A stretch of DNA of 64,000 nt from WJJR01 sp964440935 (GTDB taxonomy: Bacteria; Zixibacteria; MSB-5A5; WJJR01), in NCBI GenBank assembly GCA_964440935.1, contig CAYTTY010000012.1, forward strand, positions 25,347-89,346, read 5' to 3'. Of the stretch, positions 33,712 to 43,594 are shown one piece after another (position 1 is the stretch's first letter; each line of letters starts with the position of its first letter). The notes under the pieces were generated by a model that was not told the DNA's origin, ran no database searches, and saw only the letters and a list, made by a program, of their open reading frames with translations. The translations under genes and the position numbers were made by a program.

Positions 33712-35403
33712 TTACGGCAGGCCGGGGAGGTTCATCCCCCGGTCTTTGGCAAATCCGACTGCTTCATCGTACCCGGCGTCGACGTGGCGCATCACCCCGG
33801 TCCCGGGATCGTTGACCAAAACGCGCGACAGGCGGCCGTCGGCGTCCTCCGATCCATCGGCGACGATCACCATGCCGGCGTGGATCGACTGGCCCATGCC
33901 GACCCCTCCCCCATGGTGAATCGATACCCATCCGGCGCCGGAAACGGCATTGAGCAACCCATTGAGTAGAGGCCAGTCGGCCACAGCGTCGGACGTATCT
34001 TTCATGCCCTCCGTCTCGCGATTCGGTGAAGCGACCGAACCGCAGTCGAGATGATCCCGACCGATGACAATCGGCGCCGAGATCTTTCCGTCGCGCACCA
34101 GCTTATTGATGATCAAACCGAACTTGTCGCGTTCGCCATACCCGAGCCAGCAGATGCGTGCCGGCAATCCCTGGAACTTGACTTTCTCGGAGGCGAGACG
34201 AATCCAGCGACACAAGGGTTCATTATAGGAGAATTCACGAAGGATTACGTCATCGGTGACGGCAATATCCTTGGGGTCGCCGGAGAGCGCCACCCAGCGG
34301 AACGGTCCTTTGCCATAGCAGAATAACGGACGGATATATGCCGGCACAAATCCGGGATACTCGAACGCGTTTTCGTAGCCTGCTTTCTGTGCCTGTCCGC
34401 GCAGATTATTGCCGTAGTCGAATGCAATGGCGCCGGCTTTCTGCATCGCCACAATCGCCTGGCAATGCCACGCCATCGAATCGAACGAACGACGGATGTA
34501 CTCGTCGGGATCCTCGACGCGCATTTGTGCGGCCTCGGAGACAGACAGTCCCGACGGCACATAACCGTAGAGTTCGTCATGCGCCGACGTCTGATCGGTG
34601 ACGACATCCGGAATGACATTGCGCTTGACCATTTCAGGAAGAACGTCAGCGCAGTTGCCGACCAACCCGATCGACAACGGTTGCTTCTTTGCAACGGCGT
34701 CGTTCACCCAGTTTAGTGCTTCATCGAGAGATGATGTCTTGCGATCACAATACGCGGTCTTGATGCGGCGGTCGATACGCGCTTCATCGACCTCGACAAC
34801 CAACGCGATGCCGCCGTTGAGAGTCACCGCCAACGGTTGCGCACCACCCATGCCGCCCATCCCGCCGGTGAGCACCCATCGACCGGCAAGGCTGCCGTCG
34901 AAGTGACGGGTGGCCAGCGATGCGAGTGTCTCGTAGGTGCCCTGCAGGATGCCCTGTGTGCCGATGTAAATCCAGGATCCGGCGGTCATCTGGCCGAACA
35001 TCATCAGTCCAAGAGCATCGAGCCGGCGGAACTCCTCCCAGTTGGCCCAATTGCCAACGAGGTTGGAGTTGGCAATCAGAACACGCGGCGCCGACGGCTG
35101 TGTCTTGAATATGCCGACCGGCTTGCCCGATTGGACCAGCAGTGTTTCGTCGTTTTCCAAATCCTTCAGCGACGCGATAATCGTGTGAAAACAGTCCCAG
35201 TTGCGTGCGGCCTTGCCGGAGCCGCCGTAGACAATCAACTCGTCGGGCTTCTCGGCCACATCCGGGTCGAGATTGTTCTGGATCATGCGGAACGCGGCTT
35301 CCTGAATCCATCCCTTGCACGTACGTTCACTGCCCCGTGGCGCGCGGACGGCAGTGGCCGGCGCGCCGGCTGCCGTTGTCATTGCATCTGGTGTTGTGGC
35401 CAT
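33712..35403 (-). CDS. hutU: Urocanate hydratase
   Basis: About 563 residues. The family is unmistakable: IVYGGSGKAARNWDCF, QSGKPVGIFKTQPSAPRVL, GQMTAGSWIYIGTQGILQG, the NAD+ loop GGMGGMGGAQPLA, then FCYGKGPFRWVALSGDP and HHGGGVGMGQSIHAGMV. It converts urocanate to imidazolonepropionate in histidine degradation. The ATG at 35403 has a GAGGAG site. No hutH, hutI or hutG lies in the window; the gene sits between purL and rsmB, 26 bp downstream of purL, so coexpression with purL is possible. Confidence 0.96.
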   Translation of the reverse strand: MATTPDAMTTAAGAPATAVRAPRGSERTCKGWIQEAAFRMIQNNLDPDVAEKPDELIVYGGSGKAARNWDCFHTIIASLKDLENDETLLVQSGKPVGIFKTQPSAPRVLIANSNLVGNWANWEEFRRLDALGLMMFGQMTAGSWIYIGTQGILQGTYETLASLATRHFDGSLAGRWVLTGGMGGMGGAQPLAVTLNGGIALVVEVDEARIDRRIKTAYCDRKTSSLDEALNWVNDAVAKKQPLSIGLVGNCADVLPEMVKRNVIPDVVTDQTSAHDELYGYVPSGLSVSEAAQMRVEDPDEYIRRSFDSMAWHCQAIVAMQKAGAIAFDYGNNLRGQAQKAGYENAFEYPGFVPAYIRPLFCYGKGPFRWVALSGDPKDIAVTDDVILREFSYNEPLCRWIRLASEKVKFQGLPARICWLGYGERDKFGLIINKLVRDGKISAPIVIGRDHLDCGSVASPNRETEGMKDTSDAVADWPLLNGLLNAVSGAGWVSIHHGGGVGMGQSIHAGMVIVADGSEDADGRLSRVLVNDPGTGVMRHVDAGYDEAVGFAKDRGMNLPGLP

Positions 35404-35429
35404 GGCTGTACTCCTCAATTGCAGAACCG

Positions 35430-37682
35430 TCATGCGACTCGCGACGCGGTCACACGTTCATCCATGAGCGTGGGAATACAATCGCGATGCAGAGCGCGCA
35501 GTTCTTCGATCGATTCGTCGATGAACGGTTTGATGACGAATCGTCCGCCCTCGGCGACCCGGCCAATAATGGTGAGCGGGATGTACGCGTCCTGTGTGGC
35601 TTGTTCGATCACATGACGATTGGCATCGTCAAACGATATAACGACACGTGACTGAGATTCACCGAAGAGGTAGGCGTCGGGACGAATATCACCTACATCC
35701 ACCTCGCAGTCAAGACCCCAGAGATGATCGTCGCGGCCGATGCACGATTCAAACAATGCGACCGCCAGACCACCGTCAGAACAGTCGTGCGCCGAGGCGA
35801 TCCACTGATTCTGAATCGCGCGCAAGAGGAACTGTTGGACGGCCTTTTCCCGCGCGAGATCGAGGGCGGGGACCTTACCGGTCGTCAATCCGTAGATCGT
35901 CTTCAGGTATTCCGAAGCGCCAAGTTCATTCCGCGTTTCCCCGATGACCGCGATGTAGTCGGTCGATGATTTGAAGTCGTTGGTGGTGATATGGCGAACA
36001 TCGGTGATCTTGCCAATCATGCCGATGGTCGGCGTCGGGTAGACGGCGCGCGGCCCCTCTTCGTTGTAGAAACTGACATTGCCGCCGGTGACGGGTGTCC
36101 CAAAAAAGCGGCAGGCCTCGCCCATACCACGCACACATTCAGCGAACTGGTAGTAGACGTCGGGCTTGTACGGATTGCCAAAGTTGAGGCAATTGGTAAT
36201 GGCCAACGGTTGCGCCCCGACACACACAAGATTGCGTGCGGCTTCGGCGACGGCGATTTGCGCACCGCGTCGGGGATTGAGATAGCAATAACGGCCATTG
36301 CCGTCGGTTGCAGCGGCCAGGGCGGTGTTGGTCTTGCGGATTCTCAAGACGGCGGCATCCATACCTGGGCCGATGGCGGTATTGGTTCGAACGCTGGTAT
36401 CGTATTGGTGATACACCCAGCTCTTGTCGGCCAGATTGGGTGACCCCACCAGACGTTTCAGTATGTCCCCGTAATTGTCCGGTTGTGATATGCTATCCTG
36501 ATCCCAGGACTGTGCGGTGTCGATGTAATCCGGTTTCTTTTCGGCACGTTTGTATTGTGGAGTCCGACCACCAAGTGCCAGCGCATCGGCGGGAACGTCG
36601 ACTTTGCGTTCACCGTTATGATCGACGATGAAGCGGCCGCCTTCAATCACCTGCCCGATTCGCTCCGCCTCCAATTGCCACTTTTTGAAAATGGCGATGA
36701 CATCATCCTCCCGTCCCGGGCGAACGATTACGAGCATGCGCTCTTGCGATTCGGACAGAAGAATCTCGTATGGCGTCATCCCCTCTTCGCGCACCGGGAC
36801 CCGTCCCGTGTCGATATGCATCCCCTGTCCGCCACGGAAAGCGGTTTCGGAACACGAGCAGGTAATGCCGGCCGCGCCCATATCCTGGATGCCGACGAGC
36901 AAGTCGGCGTCGATCATTTCGAGCGTCGCTTCGAGTAGGAGCTTTTCGGTGAAGGGATCGCCGATTTGCACCGACGGGCGGCGCGATTCAGATTCCTCGG
37001 AGAGTTCCTCCGATGCGAAGGTGGCGCCATGGATGCCGTCGCGTCCGGTCTTCGAACCAACGATGTAGACCGGCGCGCCCACTTCGGATGCCGACCCGCG
37101 GGCGATCTTGTCGGTCTTGACCATACCGATCGCCATCGCGTTAACGAGCGGGTTGCCGGTGTACGAATCCTCAAAGATCATCTCACCGCCGATGGTGGGG
37201 ACACCAAAGCAATTCCCGTAACCGCCGATACCTCGCACCACGCCATCAACCAAAAACCGCACACGCGGGTTGTCGAGACTGCCGAAACGCAAAGAATCGA
37301 GGCTCGCAATAGGACGCGCACCCATCGTGAATATGTCACGCAAAATGCCGCCGACACCGGTCGCGGCGCCCTGATACGGCTCGACCGCCGAGGGATGATT
37401 GTGCGATTCGATCTTGAAGACGACCGCGAGACCGTCATCCCAATCGACCACACCAGCATTCTCCTCCCCGGCCTTGGCCAGCATCATTGGTCCTTCTTTG
37501 GGAAGCGTCTTGAGGAGAACAATCGAATTTTTGTAGGAACAGTGTTCCGACCACATGACCGAAAAGACGCCGAGTTCGGTGTAATTCGGTTCTCGCCCAA
37601 GGATCGACTTGATCATCTCGTATTCGTCGGGTGTGATCCCGTGCTGGGCGACAAGCTCTGGTGTGACAGTGGGTTCGTGCAT
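35430..37682 (-). CDS. purL: Phosphoribosylformylglycinamidine synthase subunit PurL
   Basis: About 750 residues, the length of the small PurL that works with separate PurQ and PurS. Motifs: MWSEHCSYKNSI, IESHNHPSAVEPYQGAATGVG, GVPTIGGEMIFEDSYTGNPL, IQDMGAAGITCS, and in the second half GRYCYLNPRRGAQIAVAEAA, PVTGGNVSFYNE and SAHDCSDGGLAVAL. It catalyses the ATP-dependent amidation step four of purine synthesis. The ATG at 37682 has an AGGAAG site; a longer frame to 37724 lacks one. PurQ and PurS are not in the window. Confidence 0.96.
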   Translation of the reverse strand: MHEPTVTPELVAQHGITPDEYEMIKSILGREPNYTELGVFSVMWSEHCSYKNSIVLLKTLPKEGPMMLAKAGEENAGVVDWDDGLAVVFKIESHNHPSAVEPYQGAATGVGGILRDIFTMGARPIASLDSLRFGSLDNPRVRFLVDGVVRGIGGYGNCFGVPTIGGEMIFEDSYTGNPLVNAMAIGMVKTDKIARGSASEVGAPVYIVGSKTGRDGIHGATFASEELSEESESRRPSVQIGDPFTEKLLLEATLEMIDADLLVGIQDMGAAGITCSCSETAFRGGQGMHIDTGRVPVREEGMTPYEILLSESQERMLVIVRPGREDDVIAIFKKWQLEAERIGQVIEGGRFIVDHNGERKVDVPADALALGGRTPQYKRAEKKPDYIDTAQSWDQDSISQPDNYGDILKRLVGSPNLADKSWVYHQYDTSVRTNTAIGPGMDAAVLRIRKTNTALAAATDGNGRYCYLNPRRGAQIAVAEAARNLVCVGAQPLAITNCLNFGNPYKPDVYYQFAECVRGMGEACRFFGTPVTGGNVSFYNEEGPRAVYPTPTIGMIGKITDVRHITTNDFKSSTDYIAVIGETRNELGASEYLKTIYGLTTGKVPALDLAREKAVQQFLLRAIQNQWIASAHDCSDGGLAVALFESCIGRDDHLWGLDCEVDVGDIRPDAYLFGESQSRVVISFDDANRHVIEQATQDAYIPLTIIGRVAEGGRFVIKPFIDESIEELRALHRDCIPTLMDERVTASRVA

Positions 37683-37765
37683 CGGCTCTTCCTGAGAGTC
37701 AAACTCTAAATCTATGCACCCCACCGGGAATAGACAATCCCGTTATGGGCATTCTGACAGGAAAT

Positions 37766-37803
37766 AGAAGCCGGGCTGTGAGTGCCCCCCACTCCCGGCT
37801 TCT
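37766..37803 (-). terminator. Hairpin between the barrel-fusion gene and purL
   Basis: A perfect 10-bp stem AGAAGCCGGG / CCCGGCTTCT with an 18-nt loop lies 30 bp after the stop at 37833. On the minus strand it is followed by ATTTCCTG, a weak U-tract. Confidence 0.5.
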
Positions 37804-37832
37804 CAGACAATAAATGTATCGATTTCAGGATA

Positions 37833-40800
37833 TCAGAAATCGGCGCCCAGTGAGAAGTAGTACTTCGGATGGGCAGCCACCACGTCGAGATCCGTCCGCC
37901 ACGCCTGATCGAACCGTAACAGTACAAACCCCAGGTTGGCCCGCAATCCGTAGCCGAAGGCCATCTTGATGTCTTCGAGGTGGAATCCGTTGGCGCTGCT
38001 GGTTCCGCGGAACTTATCGTTGTCGCTCCACGCCGAGCCAACATCGGTAAAAAGCACACCGCCGATCTGGCTGAGCACTAACGGTAGTGGAAAGCGCATG
38101 GCGAAGTAGTCGACGAATGGAAAGCGGAATTCGGCATTGAGCAAGCCGAATCGCGATCCGTCGATTTCGTAGTAGTCATACCCTCGGAACGGGGTAATCA
38201 ACTGGCTGAAATACAATCCCTCCACGTCGTACACACTCGACCGGCTAATCGTTGATCCGATCCAGTTGCTCATGCCGCCCAGATAGAATCGTTTCGGATT
38301 GCTGCCTCCGGACACACCGCCGGCCAGACGCAGGGCCACGCTGTAGCGGCCACCGAGACGGGCGTACTGACGGAAGTCGAAGGTCATCGCCCGGTAGCTG
38401 ATCCCGTCGGAGAACCCGTCGGGAGCGGCCTCCAGCGACACGCGATAACGCCGGCCGCTTTTCGGGGCGGTCATCCCCCAGGTCGAATTGTCGTGAACCA
38501 TTGACAATACGCCGACGGCAACGCGATCCGACCGGTCGCGTTCGGGCGGTTCCGGCCGATCCACGAACCGCCGGTCGATAAACACCATCATACCGTCGAG
38601 TTGCAGCCGTGTGAACTTGGAGAACGGTCGGGCAACATTCGCCTGGAAACCGTACGTGCGGTCACTGAACAGCTTATTGTTGAAATTCAAATAGAAGTAC
38701 TTTGAGTGGAACAAACCGATGCCGTAGTCGATCCGCTTCGGCGTGTACCGGTAATACACTTGAATGTTCGACTGATCGATTGTGTTGATGAGATCAGTGG
38801 CAACGAAGACCTGGTGATCGCCCAGGTAGTCGGAGATGACAAAGAACGACTGTCCACGCAACCCGAAGAAGGTGTCATAGCCAAGGCCACCGGTTACCAG
38901 ATCGGGCGTGAATTTCGGTGAGTAGTCGTGGACCTCGTATTCGGTCAGCACGGTGTCGGCTTGGGCAACCATTGTGGCCGATGTGGTGTCGTCCTCCGCC
39001 ACTGCCATCTCATCAAGGTCTTCCGGCGTCGGCGGACCGAGCGGCTGGCGGGCCGCGGTCGTGTCCCCTGACGTTGCCGAGGTGTCGTCCTTGATCGGCC
39101 GGTGCTCGTACGGAGTACTCGCCGGCTGGACGAACGACGTGAACTCCAAGTCTTCCGAGAGCAGCTTGGGCGCGCGTTCTTCCAATTCGACCTCACGACG
39201 AATGACGAACGCACTGGAATCCTCACCGGATAGCCGTCGTACAAATGCCGTGGGCGCGAGATTCTTGCCCGGCTCCGCCTTGGGTCGAATGTCTGTCATC
39301 AAAAACACATCGAAACCACCGCGGTAGAATGCGGAGAATGCGATCTGCTGTCCATCGGGAGACCAGGACGGGCTGAAGCAACCGGAAATGGCATCGGTGA
39401 CCGGAAACGGCTCCGCACCGAGCGAGTCGATGATGTACAGATTATAGATACCGTTCTTGTTGGAGACGAAGCAGATTCGGTTCCCGTCGGGCGCATACAC
39501 CGGTGTTTTGTCTTCGGCATCGTCGTTTGTCAACGGATGCACCGTCCGCGTTACCAAATTCGCTTCGAAGACGTTGTAGCGGCCGAATGCGAACGTGGCC
39601 GGATTCTGATCGTCAGGCAGCATCAATGGCGTGGTGGCGTCGGACGGCCGGTCGGCGGCGAAGATGATGCGATCACCGTCGGGATGGAAATGAGCATCCT
39701 GCTCATCGTAACGGTCGTTTGTGAGCCGAGTCACCGATTCGGTCGCGAGATCGACGAGATAGAGATCGTTTTGATCGTGGCGGTTCGCGGTTACGACAAT
39801 CGACTTGCCGTCGGGAGAAAACGACGGCGACCGCATTGATTGAAAGCCGAAGCGCAACGTTTGATCGTCACCGCTGCCATCGACATCGAGCAACATCAAG
39901 GCGTCGTGGCCGCCCGACTTGGCAATCAGGGCGAGCGTGGAACCGTCGGGAGAGAAGTCCATACCTGACACAAAAGAATGCAGTGATTCAAAGCGATCGG
40001 TCCGTCCGCCTTTGATCACTGTGCCCAAGTGTTCGCCGTCAACGGTCGAGATGATTTGCACTTCCGTATTGTCGGCTTTCTCAGTAAGAATGGCGATGCG
40101 ATTACCGCGGGGCGAGAACACCGGTTTCTCATTGAAATACGAACCGTCTTCTTCGTGGTCGGTAAGCTGGCGCGCGAACAACTCCGGTTCTTCGCGAATC
40201 GAGATTTCGGGCCAGTACTCCTTGCGCAGGCGCTTTTGCCACTCCTCATTGAACTCTTCGATACCCTTCCCGATCGTCTTTTTCAAGGAGTTGTCCATAG
40301 TGAGTTCAAACCGCCCCTTGGACAACACCTCTGCGATTTTCTCTTCACCGTAACGTTCGGCGAGATACAGGACCGCGGACTGCCCTTGCTTGTAGGCGAG
40401 GTAGCCGCCGACGTAATTCAGCGGGATGAGATAGTTGTGCACGGTGGCGTCGCGGATGACCATATCGGCGAACGTGTCCCATCCGTGGCGAGAGGAATAC
40501 TCCGCAAATCCCTCGGCAAACCAGAGCGGAACATTGAAAAGCGCCTGCCGTGAGAAGATCGAGCCGACGCCGCTGAACAGCATGTCGAAGGTCACGGCAT
40601 GCGTGAGTTCATGGTGCAACACATGGCGGAAGTCCTCGTACGATCCGGTGAACGGCATCACCATGCGGTTCTTAAACGATTCGGTGAACCCCCCGACCCC
40701 CTCTTCCAGCAGGCTGCTGGTGACGTTGGTCTGTTGGAATTCGTTGTGCGATTGGTAGATGATCGCCGGGACGCGATTTTGCAGCGAGTAGTTCAATTCC

Positions 40801-41036
40801 TCGGAGACTTGCACGTACGCCGATTCGAGCACGGTTGCCGTAAACACGGCGAGGCCGTAGCCACCGTCATAGAAGTAGACGTCAAAGTGCTCGGAGGATA
40901 TGTACTGCCAGTCGAAATCGCGATACTGGACTTTGTTCTTGCCGAACTGGGCGACGGCCTCGGATCCGTCGAGGGCTCCGGAAAGGAGAATGCCCAACGC
41001 AATGAGAGCCAGCGTAAGGAACCGTAACGTCATCAA
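37833..41036 (-). CDS. Secreted gluzincin peptidase - TolB-like propeller - outer-membrane barrel fusion protein
   Basis: A 1067-residue protein with a signal peptide (residues 1-30). Residues 40-260 contain a zinc-peptidase core of the peptidase-MA kind: HELTH (142-146) and the glutamate helix WFAEGFAEYSSR (172-183). Residues 300-620 have repeated TolB/WD40-type blades (SPRGNRIAILTEK, SPDGSTLALIAKS, SPDGKSIVVTANR, APDGNRICFVSNK, SPDGQQIAFSAFY). A disordered, Asp/Thr-rich linker (about 650-720) leads to a C-terminal beta-barrel region (about 730-1067) with LGGMSNWIGSTISR, LLNAEFRFPFVDYF and a final ...KYYFSLGADF, typical of Omp85/BamA-type barrels. The peptidase and propeller would therefore lie in the periplasm. 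The domain combination is unusual; the function is unknown. Confidence 0.85.
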   Translation of the reverse strand: MMTLRFLTLALIALGILLSGALDGSEAVAQFGKNKVQYRDFDWQYISSEHFDVYFYDGGYGLAVFTATVLESAYVQVSEELNYSLQNRVPAIIYQSHNEFQQTNVTSSLLEEGVGGFTESFKNRMVMPFTGSYEDFRHVLHHELTHAVTFDMLFSGVGSIFSRQALFNVPLWFAEGFAEYSSRHGWDTFADMVIRDATVHNYLIPLNYVGGYLAYKQGQSAVLYLAERYGEEKIAEVLSKGRFELTMDNSLKKTIGKGIEEFNEEWQKRLRKEYWPEISIREEPELFARQLTDHEEDGSYFNEKPVFSPRGNRIAILTEKADNTEVQIISTVDGEHLGTVIKGGRTDRFESLHSFVSGMDFSPDGSTLALIAKSGGHDALMLLDVDGSGDDQTLRFGFQSMRSPSFSPDGKSIVVTANRHDQNDLYLVDLATESVTRLTNDRYDEQDAHFHPDGDRIIFAADRPSDATTPLMLPDDQNPATFAFGRYNVFEANLVTRTVHPLTNDDAEDKTPVYAPDGNRICFVSNKNGIYNLYIIDSLGAEPFPVTDAISGCFSPSWSPDGQQIAFSAFYRGGFDVFLMTDIRPKAEPGKNLAPTAFVRRLSGEDSSAFVIRREVELEERAPKLLSEDLEFTSFVQPASTPYEHRPIKDDTSATSGDTTAARQPLGPPTPEDLDEMAVAEDDTTSATMVAQADTVLTEYEVHDYSPKFTPDLVTGGLGYDTFFGLRGQSFFVISDYLGDHQVFVATDLINTIDQSNIQVYYRYTPKRIDYGIGLFHSKYFYLNFNNKLFSDRTYGFQANVARPFSKFTRLQLDGMMVFIDRRFVDRPEPPERDRSDRVAVGVLSMVHDNSTWGMTAPKSGRRYRVSLEAAPDGFSDGISYRAMTFDFRQYARLGGRYSVALRLAGGVSGGSNPKRFYLGGMSNWIGSTISRSSVYDVEGLYFSQLITPFRGYDYYEIDGSRFGLLNAEFRFPFVDYFAMRFPLPLVLSQIGGVLFTDVGSAWSDNDKFRGTSSANGFHLEDIKMAFGYGLRANLGFVLLRFDQAWRTDLDVVAAHPKYYFSLGADF

Positions 41037-41170
41037 TCACTCCTCATGTGGTCAGGTACGAACGCCCGGCGAGGAAGGTCGATCCGCAACCCCGAATCTG
41101 CCATATTGAACCAGCCAAGTGGTGGATTGTTCCGCCTCCATTGATCCATAGGGACTACACCTGAGGCGGA

Positions 41171-42436
41171 TTAATCATCCTCTACACGAGAGATATCGGC
41201 TCCCAATTGGGCCAGCTTCGTCTCTAGATTCTGATAGCCGCGATCAATGTGATACACACGGCGGATCGTCGACTCGCCTTCGGCCGCCAATGCCGCCAGG
41301 ACAAGTCCTGCGCCGGCACGGATATCGGAGGCCATGACGGCGGCTCCACGTAGGGCGGGGACGCCGGCGATGCGCACTTCATTGCCGGTGACGTTGATGT
41401 CGGCACCCATGCGGACCAACTCCATCGAGTGGGAGTATCGGTTAGGAAACACGGTATCAACGACTTGCGACGGTCCATCGGCAATCGTAAGGGCCGACAG
41501 GATCGCCGGCTGCAAATCAGTGGGAAAGCCGGGATACGGAAAGGTGGCGACTTGGGCCGGATAGAGCCGGGCCGGGCCCTTGATTGTCATGCGCTTCTTC
41601 GTCGTAGTGATCTTGGCGCCCATTTCGACCAGCTTGGCGGTGACGGCTTCGAGATGTCCCGATTCGACACTACGCGTTTCGACGGTGCCTTTGGTCATGG
41701 CTCCGGCGAGCAAGAATGTACCCGCCTCGAGTCGGTCAGGAATGGCGCGGTGCTCCACACCTTTGAGCTTCTTGACGCCGGTGATACGGATGGTGGCGGT
41801 CCCTGCTCCCTGAATCTTGGCTCCCATCTTGGTGAGCATGTCGGCCAGGTCGGCAATCTCCGGGTCACAACCGGCGTTCACCAGGACAGTCTCCCCCGGG
41901 GTGGTGGCGGCCGCGAGCATGAGATTCTCGGTACCGGTATGAGTCGGCCGGTCGAAGACAAATGTCGTAGACTTCATTCGGGAGCCATCGCACTTGATGT
42001 ACCCGTGATCATCGGTACACTTCGCCCCCATTGTGGTGAAGCCTTTGATATGCAAATCGACCGGACGCGGCCCGAAAGCGCATCCGCCAGGCAGGGACAC
42101 ACGTGCTTTCCGCATCCGTCCCAGCAAGGCTCCCAAGACGAGAAACGACGCACGCATGCGGCGCATCAAGTCGTACGGGACTTCGTGGGTCGTCAAGTGC
42201 GTGGCATCAATGATCAATGTCCGCTGGCCGGCATCGTAGCTGGTATGGGCTCCGAGGTGAGTGACCACATCGATCGACGTGCGGACATCGGCCAGGTCGG
42301 GGACATCAAGGAGTGTGGTGCGGCCGTTTTCGGCCAGCAGTGCGGCGCAAATTTGTGGCAGAATCGCATTCTTGGCCGGAGCGACCGTCACCGAGCCGGA
42401 GAGGCGACGGCCACCGTTTATGATGAATTTATCCAA
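41171..42436 (-). CDS. murA: UDP-N-acetylglucosamine 1-carboxyvinyltransferase MurA
   Basis: A 421-residue enzyme for the first committed step of peptidoglycan synthesis. Key elements: Lys22-Asn23 (PAKNAILP, slightly unlike the usual SKNA), RMRASFLVLGALLGR, and active-site Cys119 in PGGCAFGPRPVDLH, so it should be fosfomycin sensitive. The C-terminal half has FPTDLQPAILSALTIADG and HIDRGYQNLETKLAQLGA. The start codon is TTG at 42436, preceded by GGGGGTAGGGA. It is divergent from the LpxH-like gene. Confidence 0.95.
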   Translation of the reverse strand: MDKFIINGGRRLSGSVTVAPAKNAILPQICAALLAENGRTTLLDVPDLADVRTSIDVVTHLGAHTSYDAGQRTLIIDATHLTTHEVPYDLMRRMRASFLVLGALLGRMRKARVSLPGGCAFGPRPVDLHIKGFTTMGAKCTDDHGYIKCDGSRMKSTTFVFDRPTHTGTENLMLAAATTPGETVLVNAGCDPEIADLADMLTKMGAKIQGAGTATIRITGVKKLKGVEHRAIPDRLEAGTFLLAGAMTKGTVETRSVESGHLEAVTAKLVEMGAKITTTKKRMTIKGPARLYPAQVATFPYPGFPTDLQPAILSALTIADGPSQVVDTVFPNRYSHSMELVRMGADINVTGNEVRIAGVPALRGAAVMASDIRAGAGLVLAALAAEGESTIRRVYHIDRGYQNLETKLAQLGADISRVEDD

Positions 42437-42610
42437 ATATCCCTACCCCCGGAATCGAAGATCGTCTGTTCGCGCGAGCGGCTCCTGTTGCATTTTACAC
42501 AGCGACACCGAACCCGCTCCCATATATGCACGATGCTGGAATTGATCGGAACTAATTTCTGACTCACGCGGAGCGATCATTCTCACCTATATTACTCGTT
42601 GAATTGGCTC

Positions 42611-43348
42611 ATGAACAATCCCACGCCTGTCATCTTCTTTTCTGACGCCCATTTCGGCGCTCACGACCCTAAGCAAGAGTCGGTGAAGGTCGAACGATTC
42701 GTCTCGCTGTTGGATCATGCCGGAATGATGAGTGCGGAGGTGTTCTTCCTCGGCGATCTCTTCGATTTCTGGTTTGAATACAAGCACTGGATTCCCAAGG
42801 TGCCATTGGAGGTATTGACTGCCATTCAGCGGTTTAGCCGCGCGGGCAATGCGTTCCACCTCGTGCTGGGGAATCATGACACCTGGGCGACTGATTACTT
42901 TGCCGAAGACTTAGGAGTTGTTGTGCATCGTGGCGATGTCGAGGAGACGCGCCATGGCTTGCGTCTGCTGATCTCACACGGTGACGGGAAGGCGCGGTCT
43001 GATCGTGGGTATCGTGTTCTGAGACGGATCCTGCGATTTCGTCCGAATATCGCCCTGTACCGCCTCCTGCCTGCCGACCTGGCTTTTGGGCTCGCCAATT
43101 TCTTTTCGGGCCAATCGCGCGAATTGACATCGGGACGGCCGCCGAAATTCCTGCAGGAGTACGATGCCATCGCCGAGCAGTTGCTCGCAGACAGCTACGA
43201 TGCGGTGTTGATGGGGCACCTGCACCAGGGGTGGGTGCGGAAAGTCGAGAACGGGTGGTGGATCAATACCGGTGAGTTCTTCGAAGCGTTTCATTATGTG
43301 GTTTTGGAGAATGGGTCGTTTGAGTTGCGGACGTGGGACCAAGGGTAA
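42611..43348 (+). CDS. UDP-2,3-diacylglucosamine hydrolase family metallophosphoesterase (LpxH-like)
   Basis: About 245 residues. It has the calcineurin-like motifs in order: FFSDAHFG (D-x-H), FLGDLFDFW (G-D), VLGNHDTW (G-N-H-D), ISHGDG and MGHLHQG (G-H-x-H). GDLFDFWFEY is characteristic of LpxH/LpxH2, which cleave UDP-2,3-diacylglucosamine in lipid A synthesis, supporting an LPS-type outer membrane. ATG 42611 and an in-frame TTG at 42599 are possible starts; neither has a good ribosome-binding site. A TATATT box lies at 42588. Specificity is inferred. Confidence 0.85.
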   Translation: MNNPTPVIFFSDAHFGAHDPKQESVKVERFVSLLDHAGMMSAEVFFLGDLFDFWFEYKHWIPKVPLEVLTAIQRFSRAGNAFHLVLGNHDTWATDYFAEDLGVVVHRGDVEETRHGLRLLISHGDGKARSDRGYRVLRRILRFRPNIALYRLLPADLAFGLANFFSGQSRELTSGRPPKFLQEYDAIAEQLLADSYDAVLMGHLHQGWVRKVENGWWINTGEFFEAFHYVVLENGSFELRTWDQG

Positions 43349-43354
43349 AACAGA

Positions 43355-43515
43355 TCAGGACCACGGCGTATCTCGAGCATTGGCGTTCCCCCAAGCGGTT
43401 GTGCGCCGGGGTCCTGATAAACCCGCTATGCATGTCCAAACGCAGGTCAGGTGTCCCGTGCGCTGATATGACGTTCAATTGTGGAGGCTGTGGCCGCGCC
43501 GTGCATCTGACCTGC
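43355..43515. repeat. Two-hairpin dispersed element, copy A (161 bp)
   Basis: Hairpin 1 pairs TCAGGACCACGGCG with GCGCCGGGGTCCTGA (one asymmetric bulge). Hairpin 2 pairs GGTCAGGTGTCCCGTGC with GCCGTGCATCTGACC. Copy B is at 51553-51711, with arms and spacing conserved. A further short palindrome (GCGGGCTCAAGGGCCCGC) follows. No reading frame. Confidence 0.75.
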
Positions 43516-43594
43516 GGGCTCAAGGGCCCGCGGCGTCCCAATGTTCATAGCATGGCTGTCCCGGCGAGGCGCCCGAGCTACGGGAAGAATGCCG

